Both the position numbers and the translations under genes were made by a program. Under the pieces are notes generated by a model, which was not told the DNA's origin, made no database searches, and saw only the letters and a list, made by a program, of their open reading frames with translations. DNA of 64,000 bases from an uncultured Chitinophaga sp. Lineage in GTDB: Bacteria > Bacteroidota > Bacteroidia > Cytophagales > Cyclobacteriaceae. Below, one piece after another: positions 55,326-64,000 of this stretch (position 1 is its first letter; each line of letters starts with the position of its first letter). The stretch spans positions 744,001-808,000 of the forward strand of contig CABHOK010000002.1 in the NCBI GenBank assembly GCA_902168205.1. Reading direction: 5' to 3'.

Positions 55326-57340
55326 TGAGATTGAGGATATATAGTTTAGTAGCAGGTATCGTGTGGTGGTTCAATGCAAGTACCACGTTAGGGCAAGGTA
55401 TAGTACGCGAAACACCACTACACGGTGAATGGTCTTTTGCGCTGGATCCGGTAGATATAGGGGAGAAGCACAAGTGGTTTGCTGCCGACTTCAAACCGAG
55501 CCGGTGGGATAAAGTTACCGTGCCGCATTGCTATACCATCGACAAGCGTTATCACTATTATACCGGTACCGCATGGTATAATAAAAAGATCAGTAAGGTA
55601 GATGTGCCGGAAGGTTATCGCGCTTTCATTCGGTTTGAAGCTGTCTTCTATAAGGCACACCTTTGGCTCAATGGCAATAGCGTAGGTGAGCACGAGGGCG
55701 GATATACTCCGTTCGAATTTGATATCACCGAATTACTCGCCAATGAAAATATTTTTGCACTGCGTGTAAACAATGCGTGGGACACAACAACTATACCGGG
55801 GGCCAAGACAAGGCCTGATCCTGAATCTACCAGTACAGGTCAACTATTCCCGTGGATCAACTATGGCGGTATAAATCGTGTGGTCAAATTGATTATACGG
55901 CCCGCGGCTTATCAACAGAACGTACGTATTGTTGCTACACCTGATCTCGTGAAGAAAACAGCCTCTGTTAAACTCGATATATACCTTCACAACGCAGCGT
56001 CAAAAAATATAGCGAAGGGTGAAGTAAAGGTTAATATCTATCAGGAAGGTAAACGTATTCCTGCCAAGTTTAAAGTTGCAGGCCAGGACGTGGCAGGTGG
56101 AGCAAAGGGTGTCATTACGCTGGATGGTACACTCGCGGCAAAAGATGTAAAGCTGTGGAACCAGGATGAACCGAATATATACCAGGCAGAATCCATTGTT
56201 GGAAACGACACCGTTCGCACAACATTCGGTATACGCAAAGTCGAAATCAAAGGTACCAGTCTGTTGCTCAACGGAGAGCCTATCCGCATGGGAGGTTGTA
56301 ATCGTCCGCTGGATTTTCCCGGACATGGTTCGATGGATCCCGAGGCTGTTCTGGAGAAAGATCTTACACTCATCAAGAACGGAAGCATGGAGCTGTCACG
56401 CATCAGTCACTATCCCGTGTCTCCCGCTTTACTTGACTGGGCCGATCGTCATGGACTGCTGATCATTGGTGAAGCTGGTAACTGGCAAATGACTCCGCAG
56501 CAGATGTCTGACCCGACAATGCGAAAAAAATTCCAGGCACAGATGCGTGAGATGGTAGAGCGCGATTGGAATCATCCTTCTGTTATCGCGTGGAGCGTTG
56601 GAAATGAATACCCTTCAAATACCGATGCAGGTAAAGCATGGACAAAAGATATGTATGCCTATACCAAGTCCATTGACCCTACACGCCTCGTTACGTTCGC
56701 CAGCATGTTTGTCTTCCGCGACATCATTAAGAAACCGGAGGACGAAGCATCGCAGTATGTAGATTTTGTAAGCGCCAATATATATGGTGGACACCTCAAG
56801 CTCTTGCAGCATGTGCATGAACTATATCCGGACAAACCGATATATATAAGTGAATTTGGTTTGCGAACAGACGGTGTAAAAAGCGAAGAGGAGCGTGTAG
56901 AGCATTTGAAAAAAGCCGTTGAAGATTTCAGGAAGTGTGATTACCTGATCGGTGCATCCGTCTGGACATTCAATGACTACGAGAGTTCCTTTCCGGGCAC
57001 AAATGCCAATGGCTATCGTCCGTGGGGGCTTGTTTCTCCCGAGCGCGAATTGCGTGGTATGTATCTCACCTGGCAGGAAGAGTTTTCTCCGGCAGTAGTA
57101 ACTGCGTCTCGTAAGGGTAACAACATCACTGTTCAGGTAACGGCACGAAAGGATTTTCCGAGCTATACCTTGCGAAAGTATAAATTGATTGTAAGCGGTA
57201 AAGAGTATGGCATCGATATATTAAAACCGGGCGAGCAAAAGTCATTTGATATACCCGTATCATCTGCAAACGAGGCCGTCATGCTGGAGCTTCAGAAGCC
57301 CGGAGGTTTTGTAATTTTTAAGAAGTCCGTAAATCCATAA
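55322..57340 (+). CDS. Glycoside hydrolase family 2 enzyme
   Basis: A 672-residue exported GH2 glycosidase. Signal peptide (IYSLVAGIVWWFNASTTLGQ), jelly-roll sugar-binding domain (LHGEWSFALDPVD ... HLWLNGNSVGEHEGGYTPFEFDIT), Ig-like domain and TIM barrel (GGCNRPLDFPGHGSMDPE...). The acid/base is E429 in WSVGNEYPSN, the nucleophile E511 in ISEFGLRTDG. The family covers beta-galactosidase, beta-glucuronidase and beta-mannosidase; the specificity is not clear from the sequence. A short C-terminal beta domain follows (575-672). Confidence 0.92.
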   Translation: MMRLRIYSLVAGIVWWFNASTTLGQGIVRETPLHGEWSFALDPVDIGEKHKWFAADFKPSRWDKVTVPHCYTIDKRYHYYTGTAWYNKKISKVDVPEGYRAFIRFEAVFYKAHLWLNGNSVGEHEGGYTPFEFDITELLANENIFALRVNNAWDTTTIPGAKTRPDPESTSTGQLFPWINYGGINRVVKLIIRPAAYQQNVRIVATPDLVKKTASVKLDIYLHNAASKNIAKGEVKVNIYQEGKRIPAKFKVAGQDVAGGAKGVITLDGTLAAKDVKLWNQDEPNIYQAESIVGNDTVRTTFGIRKVEIKGTSLLLNGEPIRMGGCNRPLDFPGHGSMDPEAVLEKDLTLIKNGSMELSRISHYPVSPALLDWADRHGLLIIGEAGNWQMTPQQMSDPTMRKKFQAQMREMVERDWNHPSVIAWSVGNEYPSNTDAGKAWTKDMYAYTKSIDPTRLVTFASMFVFRDIIKKPEDEASQYVDFVSANIYGGHLKLLQHVHELYPDKPIYISEFGLRTDGVKSEEERVEHLKKAVEDFRKCDYLIGASVWTFNDYESSFPGTNANGYRPWGLVSPERELRGMYLTWQEEFSPAVVTASRKGNNITVQVTARKDFPSYTLRKYKLIVSGKEYGIDILKPGEQKSFDIPVSSANEAVMLELQKPGGFVIFKKSVNP

Positions 57341-57344
57341 GAAG

Positions 57345-59342
57345 ATGCTCAGGATAATCGTCATATTATCTTTTCTGATCATCGTTACAACGGGTGGTAC
57401 ATACGCACAGCGCATTACCATGCCTGCATTCTTCAGCAGCAACATGGTAGTGCAGCGACAGAAGCCTGTTGCATTCTGGGGATCAGCACCGGCAAAAACC
57501 TCCTTCGCGGTGACGTTCAACGGCAGGAAGCAAAAAGTAAAAGCTGATGCCAATGGACAATGGCGCGTGCTATATCCGGCCATGGAAGCGGGCGGGCCCT
57601 ATACATTTACGGTACATGCCGATAGTTCATTTACATTTACAAATATACTCCTGGGAGATGTGTGGATATGCTCCGGACAATCAAATATGGAATGGCCGAT
57701 GCTGAAGACATTCAATGCATCGTATGAGTTACGCCATGCGAGCTATCCGGAGATACGTTCGTTTACAGTGGAGAGAAACGTAGCGTCTTCACCGTTGCAT
57801 GACACTGCACCGGCTTCGTGGCAGGTATGCACGCCACAGCAAGCAGCAGCATTTACAGCCGTAGGATACTTTTTTGCCCGGGAGTTATACCAGCAATTAA
57901 ATGTACCGATCGGTATAATTCATAGCTCCTGGGGAGGTACCTCCATCGAGGCGTGGACAAGCGGTGACGCTTTGTCCAAACACCCGGACTTTCGTGGCAA
58001 GGTAGATACCTTCCGCCTGGCCGTGAAGCAGCAACGATCTGTAGAAACGCTTGAAAAGAGAAACACACAAGTAAATACACAATATTGGCAAGACCTGCAA
58101 AAACGTGATCGTGGCTTTACCGAGGCCTGGTATAGTATAAAAGATGCCGATAGTCAATGGACAGAATTCATAGCTCCCGATTTCGGAGGAGATCATGTAT
58201 TTGTTCATTACTCCGGATCGATCTGGCTTCGAAAGACTTTCCGGCTTACGAAAGATATAGCCTCGCGCGACCTCGTGCTGAATCTCGAAACGCTAAATGA
58301 TTATGATATAACATACTGCAACGGCATCGAGATCGGAAGAAATATTACGTGGGCACCGGCACGAAGAATATATATAGTGCCGAAGGTGATTTTAAAGCCG
58401 GGTGAAAATACGATTGTGATGCGTCTCGATCATCAGCCGGGTAACGGTCTTTTCCGCACACATGATCCTGCTGATCTGAGGTTGTATGAATTGATCCAGT
58501 CGGATGATGCGATAGCCATACCGTTGGAAGGCGCGTGGGCGTACAGATTCGGATTGCCTTTAAAAGAATATCCTGCCAAGCCAGTACTGTCTCCGGTAGC
58601 ATCACAGGTAAGTGTACTCTACAACGGAATGATCGCACCGTTTACCGGCCTTGGTATAAAAGGGTTTACCTGGTATCAGGGCGAGAGCAATGCAGGACGA
58701 GCCTACCAATACAGGAGTTTATTACCGCTGATGATAACGGACTGGCGCGCGAAGTTTCAGCAAGGCGATGTTCCTTTCCTCATTGTGCAAACATCCGCGC
58801 ATGGTAAACTTACCGAGCAACCTGTTGACAACACGTGGGCAGAGTTACGCGAGGCACAGGCTATGGCACTGACACTTCCCAATACAGCAATGGCGGTTAG
58901 CCATGACGTTGGCGACCCGTATGATGTACACCCTACACAAAAGCAGGTTGTTGGAAAACGGTTAGCACTGGAAGCGTTGAAAGTTGCCTACGGAAGAAGC
59001 GATCTATATACTTCGCCACGCTATCAATCCTGCGAAATAAAGGGAGACACAGTCATTATATACTTTACCAACACCAACGGTTTACAGGTTCGTGGTACGC
59101 AGTTGAAAGGATTTTCCATCGCGGGTACTGGTCAAAAATTTGTATGGGCTGATGCCGTTATTCGTGGTGATAACACAGTATATGTATATAGTAAAGAAGT
59201 ACAAGATCCCGTGGCCGTTCGTTACGGCTGGGCAGGCAGTCCGGTGGAAAGCAACGGAGCTAACTTATATAGTATAGATGGATTTCCGGCAATGTCCTTT
59301 CGAACGGATGTGTGGGATGGTATAACGTTAAATAAAAAATAG
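57345..59342 (+). CDS. Sialate O-acetylesterase-like protein (SASA with inserted jelly roll)
   Basis: A 665-residue exported esterase. After a signal peptide (VILSFLIIVTTGGTYAQ) comes a beta domain and the nucleophile block DVWICSGQSNMEWP (S113). SSWGGTSIEAWTSGDA and the late catalytic Asp-His (VGDPYDVHPTQKQVVGKRLA) belong to the SASA fold. Between them, residues about 265-385 form an inserted jelly roll (IWLRKTFRLTKDIASRDLVLNLETLNDYDITYCNG), as in the CE20-type enzymes. It likely removes acetyl groups from a plant or microbial glycan; sialic acid is not implied. Confidence 0.9.
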   Translation: MLRIIVILSFLIIVTTGGTYAQRITMPAFFSSNMVVQRQKPVAFWGSAPAKTSFAVTFNGRKQKVKADANGQWRVLYPAMEAGGPYTFTVHADSSFTFTNILLGDVWICSGQSNMEWPMLKTFNASYELRHASYPEIRSFTVERNVASSPLHDTAPASWQVCTPQQAAAFTAVGYFFARELYQQLNVPIGIIHSSWGGTSIEAWTSGDALSKHPDFRGKVDTFRLAVKQQRSVETLEKRNTQVNTQYWQDLQKRDRGFTEAWYSIKDADSQWTEFIAPDFGGDHVFVHYSGSIWLRKTFRLTKDIASRDLVLNLETLNDYDITYCNGIEIGRNITWAPARRIYIVPKVILKPGENTIVMRLDHQPGNGLFRTHDPADLRLYELIQSDDAIAIPLEGAWAYRFGLPLKEYPAKPVLSPVASQVSVLYNGMIAPFTGLGIKGFTWYQGESNAGRAYQYRSLLPLMITDWRAKFQQGDVPFLIVQTSAHGKLTEQPVDNTWAELREAQAMALTLPNTAMAVSHDVGDPYDVHPTQKQVVGKRLALEALKVAYGRSDLYTSPRYQSCEIKGDTVIIYFTNTNGLQVRGTQLKGFSIAGTGQKFVWADAVIRGDNTVYVYSKEVQDPVAVRYGWAGSPVESNGANLYSIDGFPAMSFRTDVWDGITLNKK

Positions 59343-59343
59343 A

Positions 59344-61626
59344 ATGCTAAAATCTGAACAAGCTTTATCGCGGTCGTTTCTCCGCAAAGATATACAGGCT
59401 GACCTGGTGGTGATCGGTGGAGGCTTATCCGGTACATGTTGTGCTATAACGGCAGCACGTGCAGGATTGAAAGTTGTACTCGTGCAAGACAGGCCGGTGC
59501 TCGGGGGTAATTCTTCTAGTGAAGTGCGGCTTTGGGTATTGGGAGCGACTTCGCACATGGGGAACAATAATCGCTGGGCGCGCGAAGGTGGCGTGGTGGA
59601 TGAGCTCCTGGTGGAGAATATGTATCGTAACAAGGAAGGCAACGCTGTTATTTTTGATACCGTGTTACTCGACAAAGTAGTCAGCGAGCCGAACATCACA
59701 TTGTTGCTCAATACTACGGTAATGGAAGTACACAAGAAAGATGCAGACACCATTGCATCGGTACGCGCCTACTGTAGTCAGAATGCAACGGATTATAGTA
59801 TAGCCGCACCGTTGTTCTGCGATGCATCTGGTGATGGCGTGGTTGGTTTTTTGTCAGGTGCAGCTTTCCGAATGGGAGCGGAGTCAAAGGAGGAGTTTGG
59901 TGAGTTGTTCGCACCTTCAGCCGAGTATGGCGAGTTGTTGGGACACTCGATATATTTTTATACGAAAGACATAGGGACGCCTGTTTCGTTTGTGCCGCCC
60001 TCGTATGCGCTGGACGATATCACTAAAATACCGAAGTATAAAAAGTTTTCCGCGAAAGAACAGGGCTGCCAGCTGTGGTGGATTGAATATGGCGGACGTC
60101 TCGATACGGTGCATGACACTGAAATGATCAAATGGGAACTTTGGAAAGTTGTATATGGCGTCTGGAACTATATCAAGAACTCCGGTAAATTTCCGGAGGC
60201 GCGGAACCTGACGCTCGAGTGGGTTGGGACAATTCCGGGTAAACGGGAGAGCCGCAGATTCGAGGGCGACTATATATTGCACCAGCAGGACATTGTTTCA
60301 CAGCGTGCGCATAGTGATGCAGTTGCTTTTGGAGGATGGTCGATTGACCTTCACCCGGCTGATGGTGTCTTCAGCGAAAAGCCGGGCTGTAACCAATGGC
60401 ACAGTAAAGGTATATACCCGATACCGTACCGCTGCTACTATAGCAGGAATATCAACAATCTTTTTCTGGCAGGGCGCATCATCAGCGTGAGCCACGTAGC
60501 GTTTGGCTCCACGCGTGTGATGGGAACAAGCGCGTATGGCGGACAAGCGATCGGAATGGCTGCTGCACTTTGCATCGAAAAAAACGTACAGCCGCGTGAG
60601 ATTATAAAGCAGAACTATATTCCAGAACTACAGCAACGACTGGCTTCTATAGGGCACTATATTCCCGGTGTACAATTTTCAAATACGAAGGACCTGGTTC
60701 GTACTGCATCGATTCGGGCATCCAGTGAATTAACATTAACAGAGTTGCCGGAGGCAGGGATGTTGAAAAAACTTGATCCGGCCGTAGCCCAGCTTTTGCC
60801 TCTGGACAAAGGCAGGGTTCCTGATCTTAACTTGCATGCTGTAACGGAGGTTGATACAATCCTGGAAGCGGAACTATATATCAGTCACCAACCTGGTAAT
60901 TTTACTCCGGATGTATTGTTGGAAACAGTACCGGTGCCGTTGAAACCGGGAAAGAACTGTGTACCGCTTACGTTCAAAACGATACTGGCTGAAAAGACCT
61001 ATGTCTTTATCGTGTTCCGGAAGAATCCGGATATATACCTGAACTTTTCTCAGCTCCGCATTACGGGTATACTTTCTGTATTCAATCACATTAACGAAGC
61101 TGTTTCGAATTATGGAAAGCAAATGCCACCACCGGATATAGGAGTTGACGCTTTTGAATTCTGGTGTCCGCAACGCAGACCGGAAGGGCATAACGTAGCA
61201 TTAAAGATCAATCCGGGGTTAGCGTGCTTTCAGGCAGAGAATATCCGCAATGGTATAGATCGCCCGGTGAAGCAGCCCAACGCCTGGGTGGCTGACTTGA
61301 AAGATACAGCGCCCAGCATTGAACTTACCTGGAAAGAAGCCGTCATGATCTGTGAAATCGTGATCAAGTTTGATACAGATTTTGATCACCCGATGGAGAC
61401 TGTGCTAATGGGACATCCGGAATCGGTAATGCCTTTTTGTATTCGTAGATTCACGTTGCGTGATGAGCAGGGTAATATCGTATTCCGCAAAGATGATAAT
61501 TACCAGACTATAAATCGCATCACGTTAAACAACGCAGTACATACACGCAAATTAACGCTGGAAGTAAGTCATCCATCCACGAACATTCCGGCATCTGTAT
61601 TTGAAATTCAATGTTATACTTCCTAA
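59344..61626 (+). CDS. FAD-dependent oxidoreductase with C-terminal discoidin-like domain
   Basis: A 760-residue protein. The dinucleotide-binding motif VVIGGGLSGTCCAITAARAG (22-41) and RPVLGGNSSSEVRLWVLGA place it in the FAD_oxidored family found in many polysaccharide loci. FCDASGDGVVGFLSGA and GYGGQAIGMAAAL-type sequence near 400 complete the FAD domain. Residues about 560-760 look like a beta-sandwich (F5/8-type). There is no signal peptide, so the enzyme is predicted cytoplasmic, unlike its operon neighbours. The reaction is unknown; oxidation of a sugar or sugar acid taken up by the locus is inferred. It begins one base after the upstream stop. Confidence 0.85.
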   Translation: MLKSEQALSRSFLRKDIQADLVVIGGGLSGTCCAITAARAGLKVVLVQDRPVLGGNSSSEVRLWVLGATSHMGNNNRWAREGGVVDELLVENMYRNKEGNAVIFDTVLLDKVVSEPNITLLLNTTVMEVHKKDADTIASVRAYCSQNATDYSIAAPLFCDASGDGVVGFLSGAAFRMGAESKEEFGELFAPSAEYGELLGHSIYFYTKDIGTPVSFVPPSYALDDITKIPKYKKFSAKEQGCQLWWIEYGGRLDTVHDTEMIKWELWKVVYGVWNYIKNSGKFPEARNLTLEWVGTIPGKRESRRFEGDYILHQQDIVSQRAHSDAVAFGGWSIDLHPADGVFSEKPGCNQWHSKGIYPIPYRCYYSRNINNLFLAGRIISVSHVAFGSTRVMGTSAYGGQAIGMAAALCIEKNVQPREIIKQNYIPELQQRLASIGHYIPGVQFSNTKDLVRTASIRASSELTLTELPEAGMLKKLDPAVAQLLPLDKGRVPDLNLHAVTEVDTILEAELYISHQPGNFTPDVLLETVPVPLKPGKNCVPLTFKTILAEKTYVFIVFRKNPDIYLNFSQLRITGILSVFNHINEAVSNYGKQMPPPDIGVDAFEFWCPQRRPEGHNVALKINPGLACFQAENIRNGIDRPVKQPNAWVADLKDTAPSIELTWKEAVMICEIVIKFDTDFDHPMETVLMGHPESVMPFCIRRFTLRDEQGNIVFRKDDNYQTINRITLNNAVHTRKLTLEVSHPSTNIPASVFEIQCYTS

Positions 61627-61632
61627 AGAAAA

Positions 61633-63177
61633 ATGACTGTGAGAAGATCTATATGTACCATCGTAATGGCAGGCTATGCGGTATTAGTTATAAGCTGCCA
61701 GCAACCCGTTCAGCTTCAGAACGACCAGTTAACCATTAAATGGTCAGGGGGAGATGAAGCGAAGATTAGCGAGATCATTGTACAGACAGATTCAAATCAA
61801 TCGTCACGGGTTACGCCTTACGGAGAATATACCTTGTTGTACAGCCAGGGTAAACCCGATAGTATACCGACTATATTTAAAACCGTTACGGGCATATCGT
61901 TTCCGGAGCCGATCTTCAAATACCAGATTGACCATTGGAAACGTTCTACATCTCCTGTAACACTCAATACTGCAGGTGAAGCTTTTCATTTTTATCCGGC
62001 CGTTGATAGAGCAAGTGAAAGTGAAATATACTTTAGCAAAGAACTACCGGTGGCATCCATAACAGCGTCATGGAAACTCGACCCGGTATATACATCAGAT
62101 ATCGTGGTAACACAACGTCTGATAGCCAAACAGGATGGATATTACTCACTTGCTACACCTTCCTTAACAACGATACCAATCGAAGAAGTCGCATGGGCTA
62201 CAGTGCCCGGATATTTCCAGGGCAGTCAGTTGCAAGATAATTTTGTACTGGCTTATGCGTATGGACAAGGCATTCCCAACCTTCCTGTCGTATACCCCGA
62301 GCGTTGTGCGAGTACACTATCACCGATAGTCACTTCAAAAAATGGTATTACCGTTTCAGTTTCACCAGCTCCGGGTGTTGCGCGTGATCCCTGGGAGAGC
62401 GATCATAAAACACACGAGGAGTGGAAGCTTGGCTTATCGCACATGAATCGGAAAGGCGCAATATCACCGACACTATACTACCCGGTGCTGGGAGAACCTT
62501 TATCCAAACTTAAAGCAGGAGATACATTGCAATACGAGTTCAGGTTTAGTGTTACGAAAGGCGATTGGTATAAAAATCTGAAGCATACTATAAACGATAG
62601 TTACCACTTTGATGAGCAACTCGCATTACGGGAGAATAAGGAATCGCTCATCAACCGCATTCATGCCATGAGACATTATCTCACCGACAGTAAGACATCA
62701 CTCTGGAATATAGAGTCATTCGAAGGTAAAAAGATAGGAGGGCAATCGTATCTCGGAGGTGTTGTCGGTTCTTCCGGTGATGCGATGAAAAATTCAGATT
62801 ACGGAGCGATGTGGATGCTTGCCAATGCAACGGATGATCCTATATTAAAGAAGCAGGTATTGCCGTATGCATTAAACTTTAAGCTGGTGCAGCAGCAAAC
62901 GGAGCCAGGCTTTTTCCGCGGTGCTGCTATAGGGCAATATTACCTGGCCAAGCGCAAGAAGTTTGTAGAAGAGTGGGGAGAGTTTGTAGAGCCGGTGAGT
63001 CTCACATACTATACTATGCTCGATGACGGAAATATACTCTTGTTTGAGCCTGATAATAAAGAACTTCAGCAACGGTTGCGTCTGGGAGCGGAATTGTTAT
63101 TGCAATGGCAGAAGCCGGATGGAAGCTGGAAGTGGCATACGATCGTCATACCGAGCAACCGATATTTACCGATATAA
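61633..63177 (+). CDS. Exported alpha/alpha-toroid-like lipoprotein, N-terminal part (frameshifted)
   Basis: The first 499 residues look like a normal lipoprotein (VLVISC, C22) with a beta-sandwich N-terminal region and, from about residue 330, helices of the toroid type (ESLINRIHAMRHYLT, SDYGAMWMLANATDDPILKKQVLPYALNFKLVQQQ). After QKPDGSW the frame runs into 15 out-of-place residues (KWHTIVIPSNRYLPI) and a stop. The proper continuation (EVAYDRHTEQP...) lies in another frame from 63129. One G missing in the TGG-GAA context explains it. The family assignment to sugar-degrading toroid enzymes is tentative. Confidence 0.8.
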   Translation: MTVRRSICTIVMAGYAVLVISCQQPVQLQNDQLTIKWSGGDEAKISEIIVQTDSNQSSRVTPYGEYTLLYSQGKPDSIPTIFKTVTGISFPEPIFKYQIDHWKRSTSPVTLNTAGEAFHFYPAVDRASESEIYFSKELPVASITASWKLDPVYTSDIVVTQRLIAKQDGYYSLATPSLTTIPIEEVAWATVPGYFQGSQLQDNFVLAYAYGQGIPNLPVVYPERCASTLSPIVTSKNGITVSVSPAPGVARDPWESDHKTHEEWKLGLSHMNRKGAISPTLYYPVLGEPLSKLKAGDTLQYEFRFSVTKGDWYKNLKHTINDSYHFDEQLALRENKESLINRIHAMRHYLTDSKTSLWNIESFEGKKIGGQSYLGGVVGSSGDAMKNSDYGAMWMLANATDDPILKKQVLPYALNFKLVQQQTEPGFFRGAAIGQYYLAKRKKFVEEWGEFVEPVSLTYYTMLDDGNILLFEPDNKELQQRLRLGAELLLQWQKPDGSWKWHTIVIPSNRYLPI

Positions 63178-64000
63178 AAGATCTCCGGCCTACCTTTTAC
63201 GGTTTACTGGTAGCGCATCGTATCTTCAAGGAGCAGCGTTACCTCGATGCCGCTCGTAAAGGAGCGGATTGGTTAATTGAGAAGGGAGTAAAGCAAGGTC
63301 ACTTTATAGGTGTATGCGGTGATGCACGCTATGCTCCTGATTTTGCCACCGCGCAGATAGCTCAGGCGTTGCTTGACTTATACGAAGTTACCGGTGATAC
63401 GAAGTATAAAGATGCAGCCCTTGAAGCAGCGCGTTTTTATACTACATCCATCTATACTCACCCGGTGGCCAGTGAAAAAATTAAGACAGTAAAGAATGTT
63501 GAGCGTAAAGACTGGGAGATAACACAATCCGGGTTGAGCTTTGAGCACGGTGGTATTATGGGGTCGGCACAACGTCATGGTCCTATACAACTGGCGAGTC
63601 ATGCAGGATTGTTTGTGCGTATATACCAGTTAACGGATGATTCATTGTTTCTCGCCATGGCGCGTTCAGCCGCTATAGGTCGCGATGCATTTGTTGATCA
63701 GGCAACGCATGTAGCATCGTATTACTGGAATGCGATGAGCAATGGAGCAGGCCCATATCCGCATCATGCGTGGTGGCAGATCGGTTGGATCACCGATTAC
63801 CTGTTGGCAGAGGCGGAACTTCGTTCGAATGGTGAAATAGATTTTCCGAGAGGGTTTGTTACTCCGAAAGTAGGCCCGCATCAATCATACGGTTTTGCTC
63901 CCGGCAAGATATATACCGATCCGGCCAATCTCATCATCCGTGACGGACTGGTAGTATCCGACAATCCAAACATTGAAACACTGACTGCACTTTCAGTAGA
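63129..64000 (+). pseudogene. Continuation of the toroid-like gene in the shifted frame, partial
   Basis: This frame is open without a stop from 63129 to the end of the window. It reads EVAYDRHTEQPIFTDIKDLR, then PTFYGLLVAHRIFKEQRYL, DAARKGADWLIEKGV, APDFATAQIAQALLDLYEV and ATHVASYYWNAMSNGAGPYP. Repeated helix pairs with small-residue turns are typical of (alpha/alpha)6 toroids. It fits directly onto the QKPDGSW end of the upstream part. The two were one gene; the break is either a real mutation or a sequencing error. The 3' end lies beyond 64000. Confidence 0.8.

Overview
The window reads as a chromosomal segment of a Bacteroidota bacterium, most likely order Cytophagales (Chryseolinea/Ohtaekwangia-like; inferred from gene content, not from a marker gene). 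The supporting signs are two SusC/SusD outer-membrane import systems, a FecI/FecR-type sigma/anti-sigma pair, a protein with a type IX secretion tail, a split transketolase, many lipoproteins, few clear Shine-Dalgarno sites, and TAnnTTTG-like -7 boxes in front of tRNAs. There is no phage, transposase or CRISPR array.

Layout. (1) 1-3.7 kb: the start of a VOC-family protein, the C-terminal half of transketolase, a 39-residue candidate membrane peptide, a VWA-domain protein and a CBS-domain protein. (2) 3.8-18.9 kb: a complete complex I operon, nuoA-B-CD-E-F-G-H-I-J-K-L-M-N, with C and D fused. Several gaps in it hold dispersed repeats, one of which encodes the end of NuoG. (3) 19-24.5 kb: the N-terminal half of transketolase, a lipoprotein cyclophilin, a RarD-like EamA transporter and a class A penicillin-binding protein. 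(4) 24.5-27.6 kb: an A/T-rich stretch with a zinc-ribbon methyltransferase, tRNA-Pro, tRNA-Arg, decayed tRNA pieces, a four-helix-bundle (S23/IVP-like) gene and tRNA-Ser. (5) 27.6-31.9 kb: a small membrane protein, a penicillin-acylase-family enzyme, a KdsC-like phosphatase and KdsA. (6) 32.4-36.0 kb: cysC-cysD-cysN-cysQ, which makes PAPS and removes PAP.

(7) 36.2-48.5 kb: a nutrient-import locus consisting of an ECF sigma factor, a T9SS-type secreted protein, a FecR-type anti-sigma factor, a SusC with an N-terminal STN signalling domain, a SusD, an HExxH metallohydrolase lipoprotein, a DUF4302-type lipoprotein and a small lipoprotein. The STN/FecR/ECF trio predicts substrate-triggered signalling across the envelope. 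The metalloprotease suggests a peptide or protein substrate.

(8) 48.5-64.0 kb: a second import locus with the features of a polysaccharide utilization locus. A LacI-type repressor carrying an N-terminal zinc ribbon is divergent from SusC, SusD, a small SGNH/SASA esterase, a GH2 glycosidase, a large sialate-O-acetylesterase-like protein, an apparently cytoplasmic FAD oxidoreductase and a lipoprotein resembling an alpha/alpha-toroid enzyme. The last gene is interrupted by an apparent one-base deletion near 63129 and runs off the window end. The gene set suggests growth on an O-acetylated glycan whose products are further oxidised in the cytoplasm; the substrate itself cannot be read from the sequence.
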